Positions 1 through 8,222 are shown, counted from the stretch's first letter. The stretch: 64,000 bases of DNA from DASUPK01 sp963843085 (GCA_963843085.1 CAWJJG010000007.1:44942-108941), one strand, 5' to 3'. Program-made: numbers and translations. Notes: a model not told the origin generated them from the sequence alone.

Positions 1-569
1 TAGATGCCCTCGCCGTCGGCGCTCGGGCCCGGGCTCGCCAGCATGCCCCCGCCGATCGGGTACTTGCGGCCCGGGCAGAGCACCTCGTGCCTGGTCAGCT
101 GATCCGGGGCCGACATCCAGAAGGTCTTCGAGACGAGCTGAACCTGCCTCGGTGGCCCGGGCTTGCCGGGGACGATCCTCGGGCCCCCGCGGCCCTGGAC
201 GCGGATCGTGCCCTGCGCCGAGTTGAGGATGTAGAGCCCGGAGGTGGCGCGCAGGCCCATCAGCGTCTTGTTGCAGCTGGTGCCGTGCTTCAGCACGAAG
301 ACCACGTTGAGGCGATGGATCGAGCTCGGGCCGTTCGCGACGCCCACCTTCAGCCCGCGCTTCGTCTGGCCGATCAGCTTGGCCAGCCGTGGGGCCGGCG
401 GATAGCAGCCGTCCGTGCTCACCGAGCGGACATACAGGGCGATCTTGAAGGCGTCCTCGAGCTTCTTGGTCGCCGGGTTGTGGCCGGCGCCGCCGCGCGC
501 CTGCGCCGAGCCCGTGCAGCCGAGCAAGACCAGCAAGGCGATTGGAAGCAGGGCCCTCTTCGCGGTCAC
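1..569 (-). CDS. Secreted protein with CPxG...GGG motif, 3' end outside window
   Basis: The reading frame is open at base 1, so the C-terminus is missing; 189 residues are visible. It starts with a GTG at 569 that overlaps the TGA of the upstream SGNH-like gene (GTGA, 4 nt), which implies translational coupling. The N-terminus is a signal peptide (TAKRALLPIALLVLLGC) in which LLGC resembles a lipobox. A late segment, CPGRKYPIGGGML, resembles the CPxGxxAxGGGF repeats of the secreted protein at 40471-41415, so both may belong to one extracellular family. Function unknown. It is probably the last or near-last gene of a three-gene operon running from 1739 leftward. Confidence 0.72.
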   Translation of the reverse strand, partial: MTAKRALLPIALLVLLGCTGSAQARGGAGHNPATKKLEDAFKIALYVRSVSTDGCYPPAPRLAKLIGQTKRGLKVGVANGPSSIHRLNVVFVLKHGTSCNKTLMGLRATSGLYILNSAQGTIRVQGRGGPRIVPGKPGPPRQVQLVSKTFWMSAPDQLTRHEVLCPGRKYPIGGGMLASPGPSADGEGI

Positions 570-1339
570 GATTGGCTTTGAACACGCCTGCCGCGGAGAA
601 AGAGCGCCAGCCCGCAGACCAGGACGACGCCTCCCACGGCGAACGGCCACCAGGGTGCGCCCCCATCGCCGTCCGATGACTTCGGCTCCGCCCCCGCCAG
701 TCCCCCCGGCAGCATCTGGGCGAGGAAGCGCCCGTATTCGTGAGCGCCCGGGAAGTTCGGGTGGAAGAGGTCCGGCAGGAACCAGGCGCCCGGTGCCGGG
801 TCGGCAAGGTGGTGAGGGAGGGAATGGTGGACCCAGTCGAGCAGCTTGACCTGATCGGGGTGATCCTTGGCTGCCTTGACGAGCACGTCGGTGTCGGGCG
901 CGGGCGGGTGGCCCGTGTCCGCGTCGTACGCAGTGACCAGGACGAGCGTCCGCTTGGGCCCGATCACCTTGAGCGCGAACTTGATCAGGTCGTCGTTGAC
1001 ACCGCCGTTGCCGTAGGCGTTGATCAGGATCAGCTTCGGCAGGATCCCGCGGTTCCGCAGGTCGCGCGCGACCCAGACGCTCTGCTTGAAGCCGCGACAG
1101 CCCTTCGCGTTCACGTCGAAGCCGACCCTGGTCAGGTCCGGGATCGGCAGCAGCATGGTCGAGTCGCCGATCGCGATCGGGGGCGGCCCGTGTCCGGTCC
1201 CGTACGGATTGCGCTGCGCCTGCGCGGTGTGCACGTGTCCGCAGCCGAAGGCCGGCTCGCCGACGGCGAGGGCGCTGCCGGCCTGCCAGAGGCCGAGCAC
1301 GATCAGGCCGATCGTGAGCAGTCCCGCCTTCGTCCTCAA
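566..1339 (-). CDS. Secreted SGNH/GDSL-like hydrolase with C-terminal membrane anchor
   Basis: 257 residues from a TTG start; the preceding gene ends 16 nt upstream. There is a signal peptide (about 1-25), then GDSTM (about residue 58) matching the SGNH block I nucleophile, and DLFHP near residue 193 matching the Asp-x-x-His block V. NAYGNGG may supply the block III Gly/Asn. A transmembrane segment near residues 232-250 ends in a basic tail (RGRRVQ), so the enzyme is probably anchored outside the membrane. Two paralogues lie at 5629-6231 and 6273-6938. SGNH enzymes are esterases or acyltransferases; the MBOAT operon next door suggests a role in O-acylation or deacylation of a surface polymer (inference). 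Confidence 0.78.
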   Translation of the reverse strand: MRTKAGLLTIGLIVLGLWQAGSALAVGEPAFGCGHVHTAQAQRNPYGTGHGPPPIAIGDSTMLLPIPDLTRVGFDVNAKGCRGFKQSVWVARDLRNRGILPKLILINAYGNGGVNDDLIKFALKVIGPKRTLVLVTAYDADTGHPPAPDTDVLVKAAKDHPDQVKLLDWVHHSLPHHLADPAPGAWFLPDLFHPNFPGAHEYGRFLAQMLPGGLAGAEPKSSDGDGGAPWWPFAVGGVVLVCGLALFLRGRRVQSQS

Positions 1340-1355
1340 AGCCCTCGGCCCCTGC

Positions 1356-1739
1356 CTAGAAGTTCTGGGTGTAGGTGCTCTTGATCTCCGCGTCGCCCTT
1401 GCGGCAGTCTGCCGTGGCGATGTACTGGACGCCCGGCACCGACTGGCGCGCTCCCTCGGTGCAGTCGAATCCCTCCACGGCCGTCTTGCAGGTACCTCCC
1501 GCGCCGCCGTTCTGCAGGCGGCAGTGGTGGTAGGCCACCACGACCTTCTCGGCCTGCCCGCAGCTCACCCCGGCCACCTGAACCGACGTGACGTAGGAGG
1601 CCCCGAGGTTCTGCTGGCGACCGTTGATGTTGCAGGAGCTCAGGGCGGCCGCGGTGGTGGAGCCGCTGTCGGACGAGCCGCCACCGCAGCCGGCGAGCAC
1701 CGTGGCACCGAGAGCGATGAGGAGAGCGAGCCGTTTCAA
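1356..1739 (-). CDS. Small secreted lipoprotein, CNIxGxQQNLGASYVTS family (copy 1)
   Basis: 127 residues from a TTG start at 1739. The start is chosen because it gives a compact signal peptide, MKRLALLIALGATVLAGC, with lipobox LAGC. The mature part has six spaced cysteines and the motif CNINGRQQNLGASYVTS, then GVSC, AYHHCR, GGTC, GFDC and a final YTQNF. A paralogue with nearly the same motif order is encoded divergently at 1813-2208, and the two genes form an inverted duplication. A more distant relative with the C...A...GYTC pattern is at 35123-35386. The function is unknown; the cysteines suggest disulfides in an exported protein. Confidence 0.75.
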   Translation of the reverse strand: MKRLALLIALGATVLAGCGGGSSDSGSTTAAALSSCNINGRQQNLGASYVTSVQVAGVSCGQAEKVVVAYHHCRLQNGGAGGTCKTAVEGFDCTEGARQSVPGVQYIATADCRKGDAEIKSTYTQNF

Positions 1740-1995
1740 GGTTCGCCAGTCTAGTTGCGCTCGCGACCGCCCAGCGTTTGCCCGCGGAGATCGCGGTAGG
1801 ATCGCGACCAGCTTGAGGAAGTCGCTGACAGGGACGCTCGCGCTCGCGAGCCTGATGACCGCGCTGCTGGTCTCGAGCGGCAGCGCCGCCCCGGTCGCGC
1901 ACACCGCCGGCTTCTCGCCCTGCAACATCGACGGGAAGCAGCAGAACCTCGGGGCCTCGTACGTCACCTCGCTGAAGGTCCAGGGCGTGAGCTGC
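1564..1995. repeat. Inverted duplication of a secreted-protein gene
   Basis: Bases 1564-1634 (read on the minus strand) and 1921-1995 (plus strand) are closely similar at nucleotide level, including an identical block CAGCAGAACCTCGGGGCCTC. They encode the same part of the two divergent small secreted proteins. The arrangement indicates a fairly recent inverted gene duplication. Confidence 0.7.
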
Positions 1996-2208
1996 GCCAA
2001 GGGTGAGAAGGTGGTCAGGGCCTACCACCGGTGCCGCCATCAGACGGGCGGCCCGGCCGGCACCTGCGGATCGACGCTGCTCGGCTTCAAGTGCAAGGAC
2101 GGAAAGCGGACCGGCGTGCCGAACGTGCAGTACAACGCCACGGCGAAATGCCACAAGGTCTCGAACGCGTCCAAGCGCGTGAAGAGCCGCTACACGCAGA
2201 ACGACTAG
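1813..2208 (+). CDS. Small secreted protein, CNIxGxQQNLGASYVTS family (copy 2)
   Basis: 131 residues from a TTG start at 1813. The N-terminus (RKSLTGTLALASLMTALLV then SSGSAAP) is an ordinary signal peptide without lipobox, so this copy is probably released while copy 1 is membrane-bound. It repeats copy 1 closely: CNIDGKQQNLGASYVTS, GVSC, AYHRCR, GTC, GFKC, VPNVQYNATAKC and a final YTQND. The two genes are divergent and 73 nt apart. The TAG stop overlaps the TAG of the convergent sulfotransferase gene within one CTAG. No known enzyme motif was recognised. Confidence 0.77.
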   Translation: MRKSLTGTLALASLMTALLVSSGSAAPVAHTAGFSPCNIDGKQQNLGASYVTSLKVQGVSCAKGEKVVRAYHRCRHQTGGPAGTCGSTLLGFKCKDGKRTGVPNVQYNATAKCHKVSNASKRVKSRYTQND

Positions 2209-3179
2209 CTCGCCTCGTAGCCCAGCTCTCGCAGCTTCTCGTTCATCGCGTCGCGCATCAGTTGCTGCTCGGCGACGGTCATGTGCTCGCGCCAGAGGCC
2301 CGGCGTGGCGGCCCGGTGGAACTTGCCGCTGCCCCGTTGGTCCTCCGGGATGCGCTCGAAGGCGTGCCTGGCGGCGACGTCGCTGGCCCATCCGGGAGGA
2401 GTCTCAACCCCAAGCCACCGTCCGATCCTCTCCAGTTCCTCGGGCGTGTCGGCCAGCAGGTCCTCGTAGCGGACGGTCAGGGCGGCGTCTGGACCCACCT
2501 GTGCGCAGGCGCGCTGCACCGTCTCGGTTCGGTACACCCAGCTGGCCGCGCTCCCGATGATCAGCTTCTCGCGCTCCTCCTGGGAGAGCTGATCCCAGCC
2601 CAGGTCCTTCGGGGCCCCCCACGACGCGGTGGTGAAGTGGTCCGCCATCGAATCGATCACGTCGCGGCCGTCCCGCTGGAGGAAGATGATTCGCGACCGG
2701 GGCGTCAGCGACACGAGGACGTCGGCAGCCTCCGAGCTGTTCGGCTCCTTGACCACCAGGTAGGGGTCGTCCCAGTCGGTCCTGGCCTGACCTCGGGCGA
2801 GCTGATCTTCGAACCCCTCCAGCAGAAACGCCCGCATCACCGGCGCCCAGAGCGACTCCCGTTCGGGCGACAGGACCCAGCCGGCGAGGGTGGCGTGGGA
2901 GTTCCTCGAGGAGACGAGCTTGAGAGTTCCGTCCTTGGGCCAGGCGAACGTACGGTTGAAGAGCTCTCCCGCCCAGGTCTCGTCGATCGTGGCGACGCCC
3001 GGCGCGCGAGCCTCGCCGAGCATCTCCAGCAGCCAGGTGCTGCCCGAGCGAGGAGATCCGAAGATCCAGACGATCCGCGATTCGAGCGCCTCGAACCCGG
3101 GCTGCTCGAGAAAACGCCGGCGGTGCCACGCGGCCATCCGGGAGCGAAGTCGCGTGCCGAACCTCCTCGAGTTGCTCAT
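2205..3179 (-). CDS. Sulfotransferase family protein
   Basis: 324 residues from ATG 3179, ten bases after the stop of the SGNH gene in the same operon. GSPRSGSTWL at residues 41-50 is the 5'-phosphosulfate-binding loop of PAPS sulfotransferases and RDGRDVIDSM is the 3'-phosphate-binding region. The family moves sulfate from PAPS to carbohydrates or small molecules in the cytosol. With the MBOAT and SGNH genes upstream, it may sulfate an envelope glycan or glycolipid (inference). The stop overlaps the convergent stop at 2206-2208. A second, unrelated-looking sulfotransferase lies at 57773-58738. Confidence 0.88.
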   Translation of the reverse strand: MSNSRRFGTRLRSRMAAWHRRRFLEQPGFEALESRIVWIFGSPRSGSTWLLEMLGEARAPGVATIDETWAGELFNRTFAWPKDGTLKLVSSRNSHATLAGWVLSPERESLWAPVMRAFLLEGFEDQLARGQARTDWDDPYLVVKEPNSSEAADVLVSLTPRSRIIFLQRDGRDVIDSMADHFTTASWGAPKDLGWDQLSQEEREKLIIGSAASWVYRTETVQRACAQVGPDAALTVRYEDLLADTPEELERIGRWLGVETPPGWASDVAARHAFERIPEDQRGSGKFHRAATPGLWREHMTVAEQQLMRDAMNEKLRELGYEAS

Positions 3180-3189
3180 GTCGTCCGTC

Positions 3190-4245
3190 TCAATAGTCGA
3201 AGTCCCGGTCGATCGCCTGGAGCACGAGGTCCGCGGCCACCGATGAGCCATCCTCGTTCAGATGGATGCCGTCGGACATTCGCACGATCGTGTCCCTGCC
3301 GTCGATCGGGATCGAGTCGCGGTACTTGTCGCCGGGTGTGAAGGTCGGAATCAGATCGACCACGCGGACCGCTCCCCCGCGCTTCGCGGCCTCCGCGCGG
3401 ATCGCCTGGTTGACGTCATCCGCGATCGGCTTGCGGGCGGGGTCGCGCTGAGTGGGCACGGTGAGCCAGTAGATCCGCTGCACGCCGCCGGTCAGGTAGT
3501 TGTCCATCATCTGGCCGACACGGGACTGGAAGATCGCCTCCCAGGCCGGGCCGCAGCAGCTCACCTGCCGCCCGTCGGGCCCGGGCATCGGATAGCCCTC
3601 GTTGGCGCCGATGAAGAGGACGACGGCGTCCGGGTCGTCGTCGGCCGCCTGGGTGCTCGAGAGCCTGCCCCAATCGACCAGGCCGGTGTTGGAGATCCCG
3701 GTCGCCAGGTGCGGGTCGCGGGTCACCTGGACGCCCGCCCCCTGGTCGGCGAGCTTGCGGGCGATCTCGATGTCGAGCGGTGTCGAGAGCGAATCTCCGG
3801 TGACCAGCAGCCGGTCGAGCGGCTGCGGCGCGGTCGGGACCTGGACCGTCGGCCTGCCTGCTCCCCCGGGAGCGGCCCGGAAGCCCTGGCCGGAGAGCTG
3901 CTCGTCGGGCGAGAGCCAGGAGGTGAGGTCGCGGCGGGTGTCGGCCAGTGGGAGCCGGTCCGAGATCCAGCCGGCCGGCCCGCCGATCGCCCTGACGATG
4001 TCCTGTCCCAGCCCGGGCTTGAGCTCGTCCGCCGCCTTCCGCACCGAGCCCCCCGCGAAGATCAGCAGGAGAAAGGTCGTCAGGGCGACCGCCTTGACCG
4101 CGTCCCATCCCGAGAACCGGCGGAGGTGCCAGCGGTCGAAGCGCCCCATCAGGCTGTCGTCGCCGTGAGGCTCGCCCTCGCGACCGGGGCGCGCCTCGGC
4201 CTCCATCTCGGCGATCGTCTCGAAGTTCTCGTCCGCTGTTGCCAT
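3190..4245 (-). CDS. DUF459/SGNH-type hydrolase partner of MBOAT
   Basis: 351 residues. The ATG at 4245 shares one base with the stop of the MBOAT gene (TGATG), implying tight coupling. Residues 1-45 are acidic and cytosolic, a single transmembrane helix spans about 50-66, and the rest is extracytoplasmic. GDS at 150-152 carries the nucleophile, FIGANEG is a block III-like Asn region, and DGIHL near the C-terminus gives the Asp-x-x-His pair. This layout matches the SGNH proteins that accompany AlgI-like acyltransferases and finish O-acetylation of exported polysaccharides. The acceptor polymer cannot be told from sequence. Confidence 0.88.
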   Translation of the reverse strand: MATADENFETIAEMEAEARPGREGEPHGDDSLMGRFDRWHLRRFSGWDAVKAVALTTFLLLIFAGGSVRKAADELKPGLGQDIVRAIGGPAGWISDRLPLADTRRDLTSWLSPDEQLSGQGFRAAPGGAGRPTVQVPTAPQPLDRLLVTGDSLSTPLDIEIARKLADQGAGVQVTRDPHLATGISNTGLVDWGRLSSTQAADDDPDAVVLFIGANEGYPMPGPDGRQVSCCGPAWEAIFQSRVGQMMDNYLTGGVQRIYWLTVPTQRDPARKPIADDVNQAIRAEAAKRGGAVRVVDLIPTFTPGDKYRDSIPIDGRDTIVRMSDGIHLNEDGSSVAADLVLQAIDRDFDY

Positions 4246-5642
4246 CAGAAACGGAAGTAGATGAACGGGGGGATTCCCTGGCTCGGCACCGTCGCGCCGA
4301 CGATCAGGACCACGACCGCCAGGGCCGCCCCGAGCACCAGGGGCCGCAGGCGCCCGAGGCGCAGCTCGATGCCCTCCATCGGGCGCTCGGGGAGCAGCTG
4401 GAGCCCGATCACCAGGACGATCGCGCCGACGACCGGGACCGAGTAGAGGGTGGCCGGCCCGGAGCGGACCAGGGCGGACATGTAGTCGCCGAACACGGTC
4501 AGATCGGTCGAGCGGAAGAGGATCCAGCCGAGGACGATCAGGTTGAAGGTGGCGAACCAGCGCAGCCAGCCGGGGAAGATTCGCCCCAGGCGCCCCTTGA
4601 TTGCATGCTCGGCTGAGAGCCCGGTGCCCTGGTAGGCGCCCCAGGCGACGAAGTTCCAGGCAGCGCCGTGCCAGAGGCCGCCGATGGCCATGGTCAGCAT
4701 CAGGTTGATGTAGGTGCGCACCCGTCCCTTGCGGTTGCCGCCGAGCGGGATGTAGAGGTAGTCGCGCAGGAAGCGCGACAGGGTCATGTGCCAGCGCCGC
4801 CAGAAGTCCCGGAACCCCGTGGCCCGGTACGGGCTGTTGAAGTTCTGCGGGAAGACGAAACCCATCAGCAGGGCGAGCCCGATCGCCATGTCCGTATAGC
4901 CGGAGAAGTCGCAGAAGATCTGGGCGGCGTAGGCGTAGGCGGCCAGGATCGCGTCGGGGGCGCTGTAGGCCTGGGGCACCGCGAAGACCTTGTCGACCAC
5001 CTCTCGGGCCAGGTAGTCGGCGATCATCACCTTCTTGATCAGCCCGAGCGCGATCAGGGTGAGGCCCGCGCTCACTGCCACCCGGTCGGGATCCCTCGGT
5101 TCCCGGAGCTGAGGCAGGAACTCGCTGGCCCGGACGATCGGTCCCGCGACCAGGTGAGGAAAGAAGCTCAGGTAGATCGCCGCGTCGAGCAGCGAGGCCG
5201 GCTCGGTCTGCCGGCGCTTGACGTCGACCACGTAGGTGACCGCCTGGAAGCTGAAGAAGCTGACCCCGACCGGCAGCGCGATGGTGACCAGCGGCAGCGG
5301 CATGCCGAGGCCGATCGAGTCGAGCACGTCGGAGACATCGGTGACGAAGAACCCGTAGTACTTGAAGACGGCGAGGATCCCGAGGTCGAAGACCACGCCG
5401 CCCGCCGTGAGCCACTTCCGCAGGCGCTCGTCCTCGGTTCGGTGGATGGCGACGACCGTGAGCTGGCTGACCAGGGTGATCGCGGCGAGCAGCAGGCAGA
5501 ATCGCGGGTCGGCCGCCGCGTAGAAGACATAACTTGCCACGACGATGAACGGCTTCCAGATCTGCTGCCGCGGCATGAGCGCCCAGGAGAGGGCCAGGAC
5601 GATCGGAAAGAAGATCGCGAACTCGACTGTGGGGAAGAGCAC
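4245..5642 (-). CDS. MBOAT family O-acyltransferase (AlgI-like)
   Basis: 465 residues, the usual AlgI length, with about ten hydrophobic segments. The start MLFPTVEFAIFF is typical of the family. RRWHMTLSRFLRDYLYIPLG and GGLWHGAAWNF (His325) are the conserved MBOAT regions; the His is the catalytic residue. Such proteins pass acyl (usually acetyl) groups across the membrane to an extracellular acceptor. It heads the operon MBOAT-SGNH-sulfotransferase. Its 5' end overlaps the likely start of the divergent secreted SGNH-like gene by about 14 nt. Confidence 0.93.
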   Translation of the reverse strand: MLFPTVEFAIFFPIVLALSWALMPRQQIWKPFIVVASYVFYAAADPRFCLLLAAITLVSQLTVVAIHRTEDERLRKWLTAGGVVFDLGILAVFKYYGFFVTDVSDVLDSIGLGMPLPLVTIALPVGVSFFSFQAVTYVVDVKRRQTEPASLLDAAIYLSFFPHLVAGPIVRASEFLPQLREPRDPDRVAVSAGLTLIALGLIKKVMIADYLAREVVDKVFAVPQAYSAPDAILAAYAYAAQIFCDFSGYTDMAIGLALLMGFVFPQNFNSPYRATGFRDFWRRWHMTLSRFLRDYLYIPLGGNRKGRVRTYINLMLTMAIGGLWHGAAWNFVAWGAYQGTGLSAEHAIKGRLGRIFPGWLRWFATFNLIVLGWILFRSTDLTVFGDYMSALVRSGPATLYSVPVVGAIVLVIGLQLLPERPMEGIELRLGRLRPLVLGAALAVVVLIVGATVPSQGIPPFIYFRF

Positions 5643-6231
5643 GGGCGTCAGAGTACGGATCGCGCTCGGCGCGACCCTCGCCGTCCTGGCGCCCGCCGTA
5701 TCAGCTTCGCCCGCTCAGGCGGGGTGCGGCGGAGTCGAGATCGCGACCCCGAAGCACAAGGTCGCGCCGCGCCCGCCGCTCGCGATCGGCGACTCGTCCA
5801 TGCTGCTGGCGCTGCCGGCTCTCGCCCGAGTCGGATACAGGGCGAACGCGCGTGGTTGTCGACAGTTCTCCGAGGGCCTGCGCATCCTTCGCGATGCGAG
5901 GCGCCACCACCAGCTCCCGCATCTCGTCGTGTTGGCGCTGGGCGCCGACGCGTCGGTGACCGGGCGTCAGATCGAACAGGCCAAGAAGATCCTCGGGCCG
6001 AAGCGCAAGCTCGGCCTGGTCACCCCGCGCGAGCTCGGCGGCGGCGAGTCGAACGACGCGGACGTGATCCGCAACGCCGGTCAGCGCGACCCCGAGCGGG
6101 TCAAGGTCCTCGACTGGGTCCACTACTCAGCCGGGCACTCGAACTGGTTCCAGCCCGACGGCCTCCATCTCACCTTCACGGGCGCCAAGGCCTTCGCTCG
6201 TCTGCTGAAGAAGCTGATCCCTGTCGCTTGA
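5629..6231 (+). CDS. Secreted SGNH/GDSL-like protein (paralogue 2)
   Basis: About 200 residues from GTG 5629, chosen because it puts a good signal peptide (VRIALGATLAVLAPAVSA, then SPAQA) at the N-terminus; an in-frame ATG further upstream (5575) lies deeper in the divergent MBOAT gene. AIGDSSM holds the GDS nucleophile and DGLHLTFTGAKAF the Asp-x-x-His pair. The block III Asn of its relatives (NAYGNGG) is replaced by LGADASV, so activity may differ. Similar to 566-1339 and 6273-6938 but shorter and without a membrane anchor. Confidence 0.72.
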   Translation: MGKSTGVRVRIALGATLAVLAPAVSASPAQAGCGGVEIATPKHKVAPRPPLAIGDSSMLLALPALARVGYRANARGCRQFSEGLRILRDARRHHQLPHLVVLALGADASVTGRQIEQAKKILGPKRKLGLVTPRELGGGESNDADVIRNAGQRDPERVKVLDWVHYSAGHSNWFQPDGLHLTFTGAKAFARLLKKLIPVA

Positions 6232-6232
6232 C

Positions 6233-6272
6233 GCTTCGCGATGACCGGCCGCCACAAAATCCGCGGCCGGGC
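6233..6272. terminator. GC hairpin between convergent genes, member of dispersed element
   Basis: CCGGCCGC and GCGGCCGG arms face each other across a short A-rich loop in the 41 nt between two convergent stops. It begins with GCTTCGCGAT, close to the complement of ATGGCGAAGC in the elements at 21589-21624 and 37699-37733. Likely a bidirectional terminator. Confidence 0.5.
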
Positions 6273-6938
6273 CTACGGCAAGGGCGGAAACCGCCCTTGC
6301 CGAGCCAGCGGCAGCGCCTGCGACAGGAAGGTCGCGTAGGCGTCGGCGCCGGTGTAGTTCGGGTGGAAGAGGTCGGGCAGGAACCAGGCGCCCGGTGTGG
6401 GCTCGGCGGCATGGTGAGAAAGGCTGTACTTGACCCAATCGAGGACGAAGATCCGGCGCGGGTGCTGCCTGGCGGCCTTGAAGAGGACGTTGGTGTCGGG
6501 CGCGGGCGGATGGCCTGTGTCGGCGTTGTAGGCCGTGACCAGGCCGAGGACCCTCTTGCGGCCGAGCACGTCGAGCGCCTGCGAGATCAGACCCGGGTTG
6601 ACCCCGCCGTTCCCGTAGGCGTTGATCATCACCAGGTGCGGCAGGTGACCCTTCGCCCGGAGCTTCCGCGCGATGTTGACCGCTTCCTTGAACCCGCGGC
6701 AGCCGCGGGCGTTGACCGAGAAGCCCACCGCGTCCAGGTTCGGGATCGGCAGGATCATCGTCGAGTCGCCGAGCGCCACCGGCGCCCGTCCCTTCGGGTT
6801 GGGGTCGATGGTCGCCTTGCCGCGATGGATCTTCTTGCAGCCGAAGGCCGGCTCCCCCGCCCCATGGGCCTGAGAACCGAGCCCGATGAGCAGGCAGAGC
6901 GCAACGACCGCGACGGCTCCCTGGCGAACGCCGACCAT
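6273..6938 (-). CDS. Secreted SGNH/GDSL-like hydrolase (paralogue 3)
   Basis: 221 residues with a signal peptide (about 1-27). It is very like the protein at 566-1339: GEPAFGC after the leader, ALGDSTM, GFSVNARGCRGFKEAV, INAYGNGGV, TAYNADTGHPPAPDTN and DLFHPNYTGADAY. It lacks the C-terminal membrane helix of that paralogue and so is probably free or wall-bound. The Ser, Gly/Asn and Asp-x-x-His positions of SGNH enzymes all seem present. Substrate unknown; surface O-acyl groups are a reasonable guess given the neighbouring MBOAT system. Confidence 0.78.
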   Translation of the reverse strand: MVGVRQGAVAVVALCLLIGLGSQAHGAGEPAFGCKKIHRGKATIDPNPKGRAPVALGDSTMILPIPNLDAVGFSVNARGCRGFKEAVNIARKLRAKGHLPHLVMINAYGNGGVNPGLISQALDVLGRKRVLGLVTAYNADTGHPPAPDTNVLFKAARQHPRRIFVLDWVKYSLSHHAAEPTPGAWFLPDLFHPNYTGADAYATFLSQALPLARQGRFPPLP

Positions 6939-6950
6939 CGTCCGGCCAGT

Positions 6951-7361
6951 CTAAGGCTCTTGGGCTGAGACGCCTGCGGCCTCGAGAGCCACATCGCGGT
7001 CCATGTATCCCTGCACGCGGACGATGCGCCCGTCCCGCAGGTCGAAGACGACCGCCGCGTCGATCGCCAGCTCCACGCCGCTGCTCCTGCCACGCTGGTA
7101 CTCCCGGTGGAGGAGGACGACGCGATCGCCGGCATCGATGAATTCCTCGGGTTCGACCCGGTGCTCGGCCCAGGTCTCCTCGACCTCCTCGTAGTCCCGC
7201 CGGATCTCGTCGACGCCGCGCAGGACGCGGCCTCCCTCGACGCCGCCGACCGTCGGATGCTGCTCAACGTCCGAATCGACGAATGCCGCGGCTCCCTCCC
7301 AATCCCCCCTCGACCAGCAGTCGGCGAACCGTTGAACGACTTCTAGATTCTCCTGCGACAG
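6951..7361 (-). CDS. SnoaL-like (NTF2-fold) protein, probable CTG start
   Basis: The frame encodes about 136 residues of a SnoaL-like fold: SQENLEVVQRFADCWSRGD at the N-terminus, then GVDEIRRDYEEV, DRVVLLHREY and a final RVQGYMDRDVALEAAG. Actinobacterial relatives usually begin MSQENVE, which here would need a CTG at 7361; no ATG, GTG or TTG lies nearby. The frame is the same as that of the upstream permease gene and begins three codons after its TAG. No clear ribosome-binding site is seen, so reinitiation after the permease stop is possible. Function unknown. Confidence 0.6.
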   Translation of the reverse strand: MSQENLEVVQRFADCWSRGDWEGAAAFVDSDVEQHPTVGGVEGGRVLRGVDEIRRDYEEVEETWAEHRVEPEEFIDAGDRVVLLHREYQRGRSSGVELAIDAAVVFDLRDGRIVRVQGYMDRDVALEAAGVSAQEP

Positions 7362-7370
7362 GTGGGTGAG

Positions 7371-8219
7371 CTAGTTGACGACGACGGCGCTCTCGGCCGG
7401 ACCGGCCGCGCCGCCGCCGCGCGAGCTGATGCTCTCCTCGCGCGTCAGTCGATGCGCGATGTAGACGGGGATGATCGAAAGCAGAACGACGATCACGGCT
7501 ACGACGTTGGTGATCGGCAGCTGCTGGCCGCGGAAGAGGTTGTCGAGGATCCAGATGGGGAGCGTCTGCTGGCCGCCGCCGAGGGTGAACGTGGTGACGA
7601 TGATCTCGTCGAACGACAGAGCGAACGCGAGCAGGGCGCCTGCGACGAGCGCGGTCTGCATGTTGGGAAGCGTGACGTGCCGGAACGTCTGCCAGGTGTG
7701 CGCGCCGAGATCGGCCGACGCCTCCTCGAGGCTCCCGGACACCCTGCGCAGCCGGGCGATCACGTTGTTGTAGATGACGACGATGCAGAAGGTGGCGTGC
7801 GCGACGATCACCGTGAAGAGGCCGAGCGTCACGCCGAGCACCTGGGTGAAGGTGTCGCTGAGCGCGAGGCCGGTGACGATTCCGGGCAGCGCGATCGGGA
7901 TGACCACCAGGAACGAGACGGTCTCGCGGCCGAAGAACCGGTGCCTGGCCACCGCAAAGGAGGCGAGGGTGCCGAGCACCAGCGCGATCCCGGTCGCTGC
8001 GATGCCGACCTTGATCGAGGTGAAGAAGGCGGTGCGCGCCGCGTGGTCGCGGATCGCATCCCCGAACCAGTGGGTCGTGACGCTATCCAGCGGCCACTTG
8101 AGGGTGGTGCCGCCGTTGAAGGCGTAGATGGCGATCACGATCAGCGGGATATAGATGAAGGCGAGGGTGATCCCGACGCCGACGCGGAGCAGGTTCCTGT
8201 ACTTGGGGGAGAGGGTCAT
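7371..8219 (-). CDS. potC: ABC transporter permease, PotC-like
   Basis: 282 residues with about six transmembrane segments and the inner-membrane EAA loop (EEASADLGAHTWQTFRHVTL) that docks on the ATPase. It is the second permease of a polyamine-type importer, encoded three bases after potB. The C-terminus carries a short Gly/Ala tail. Substrate class (spermidine or putrescine) is inferred from family resemblance of all four subunits; other small cationic or opine-like substrates are possible. Confidence 0.88.
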   Translation of the reverse strand: MTLSPKYRNLLRVGVGITLAFIYIPLIVIAIYAFNGGTTLKWPLDSVTTHWFGDAIRDHAARTAFFTSIKVGIAATGIALVLGTLASFAVARHRFFGRETVSFLVVIPIALPGIVTGLALSDTFTQVLGVTLGLFTVIVAHATFCIVVIYNNVIARLRRVSGSLEEASADLGAHTWQTFRHVTLPNMQTALVAGALLAFALSFDEIIVTTFTLGGGQQTLPIWILDNLFRGQQLPITNVVAVIVVLLSIIPVYIAHRLTREESISSRGGGAAGPAESAVVVN

Positions 8220-8222
8220 GGG

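Noticed and set aside
3190..5415. A 741-residue reading frame joining the SGNH gene with sequence inside the MBOAT gene.
   Set aside because: The first half is an Arg/Pro-rich shadow of MBOAT; the real protein starts at the ATG that overlaps the MBOAT stop.
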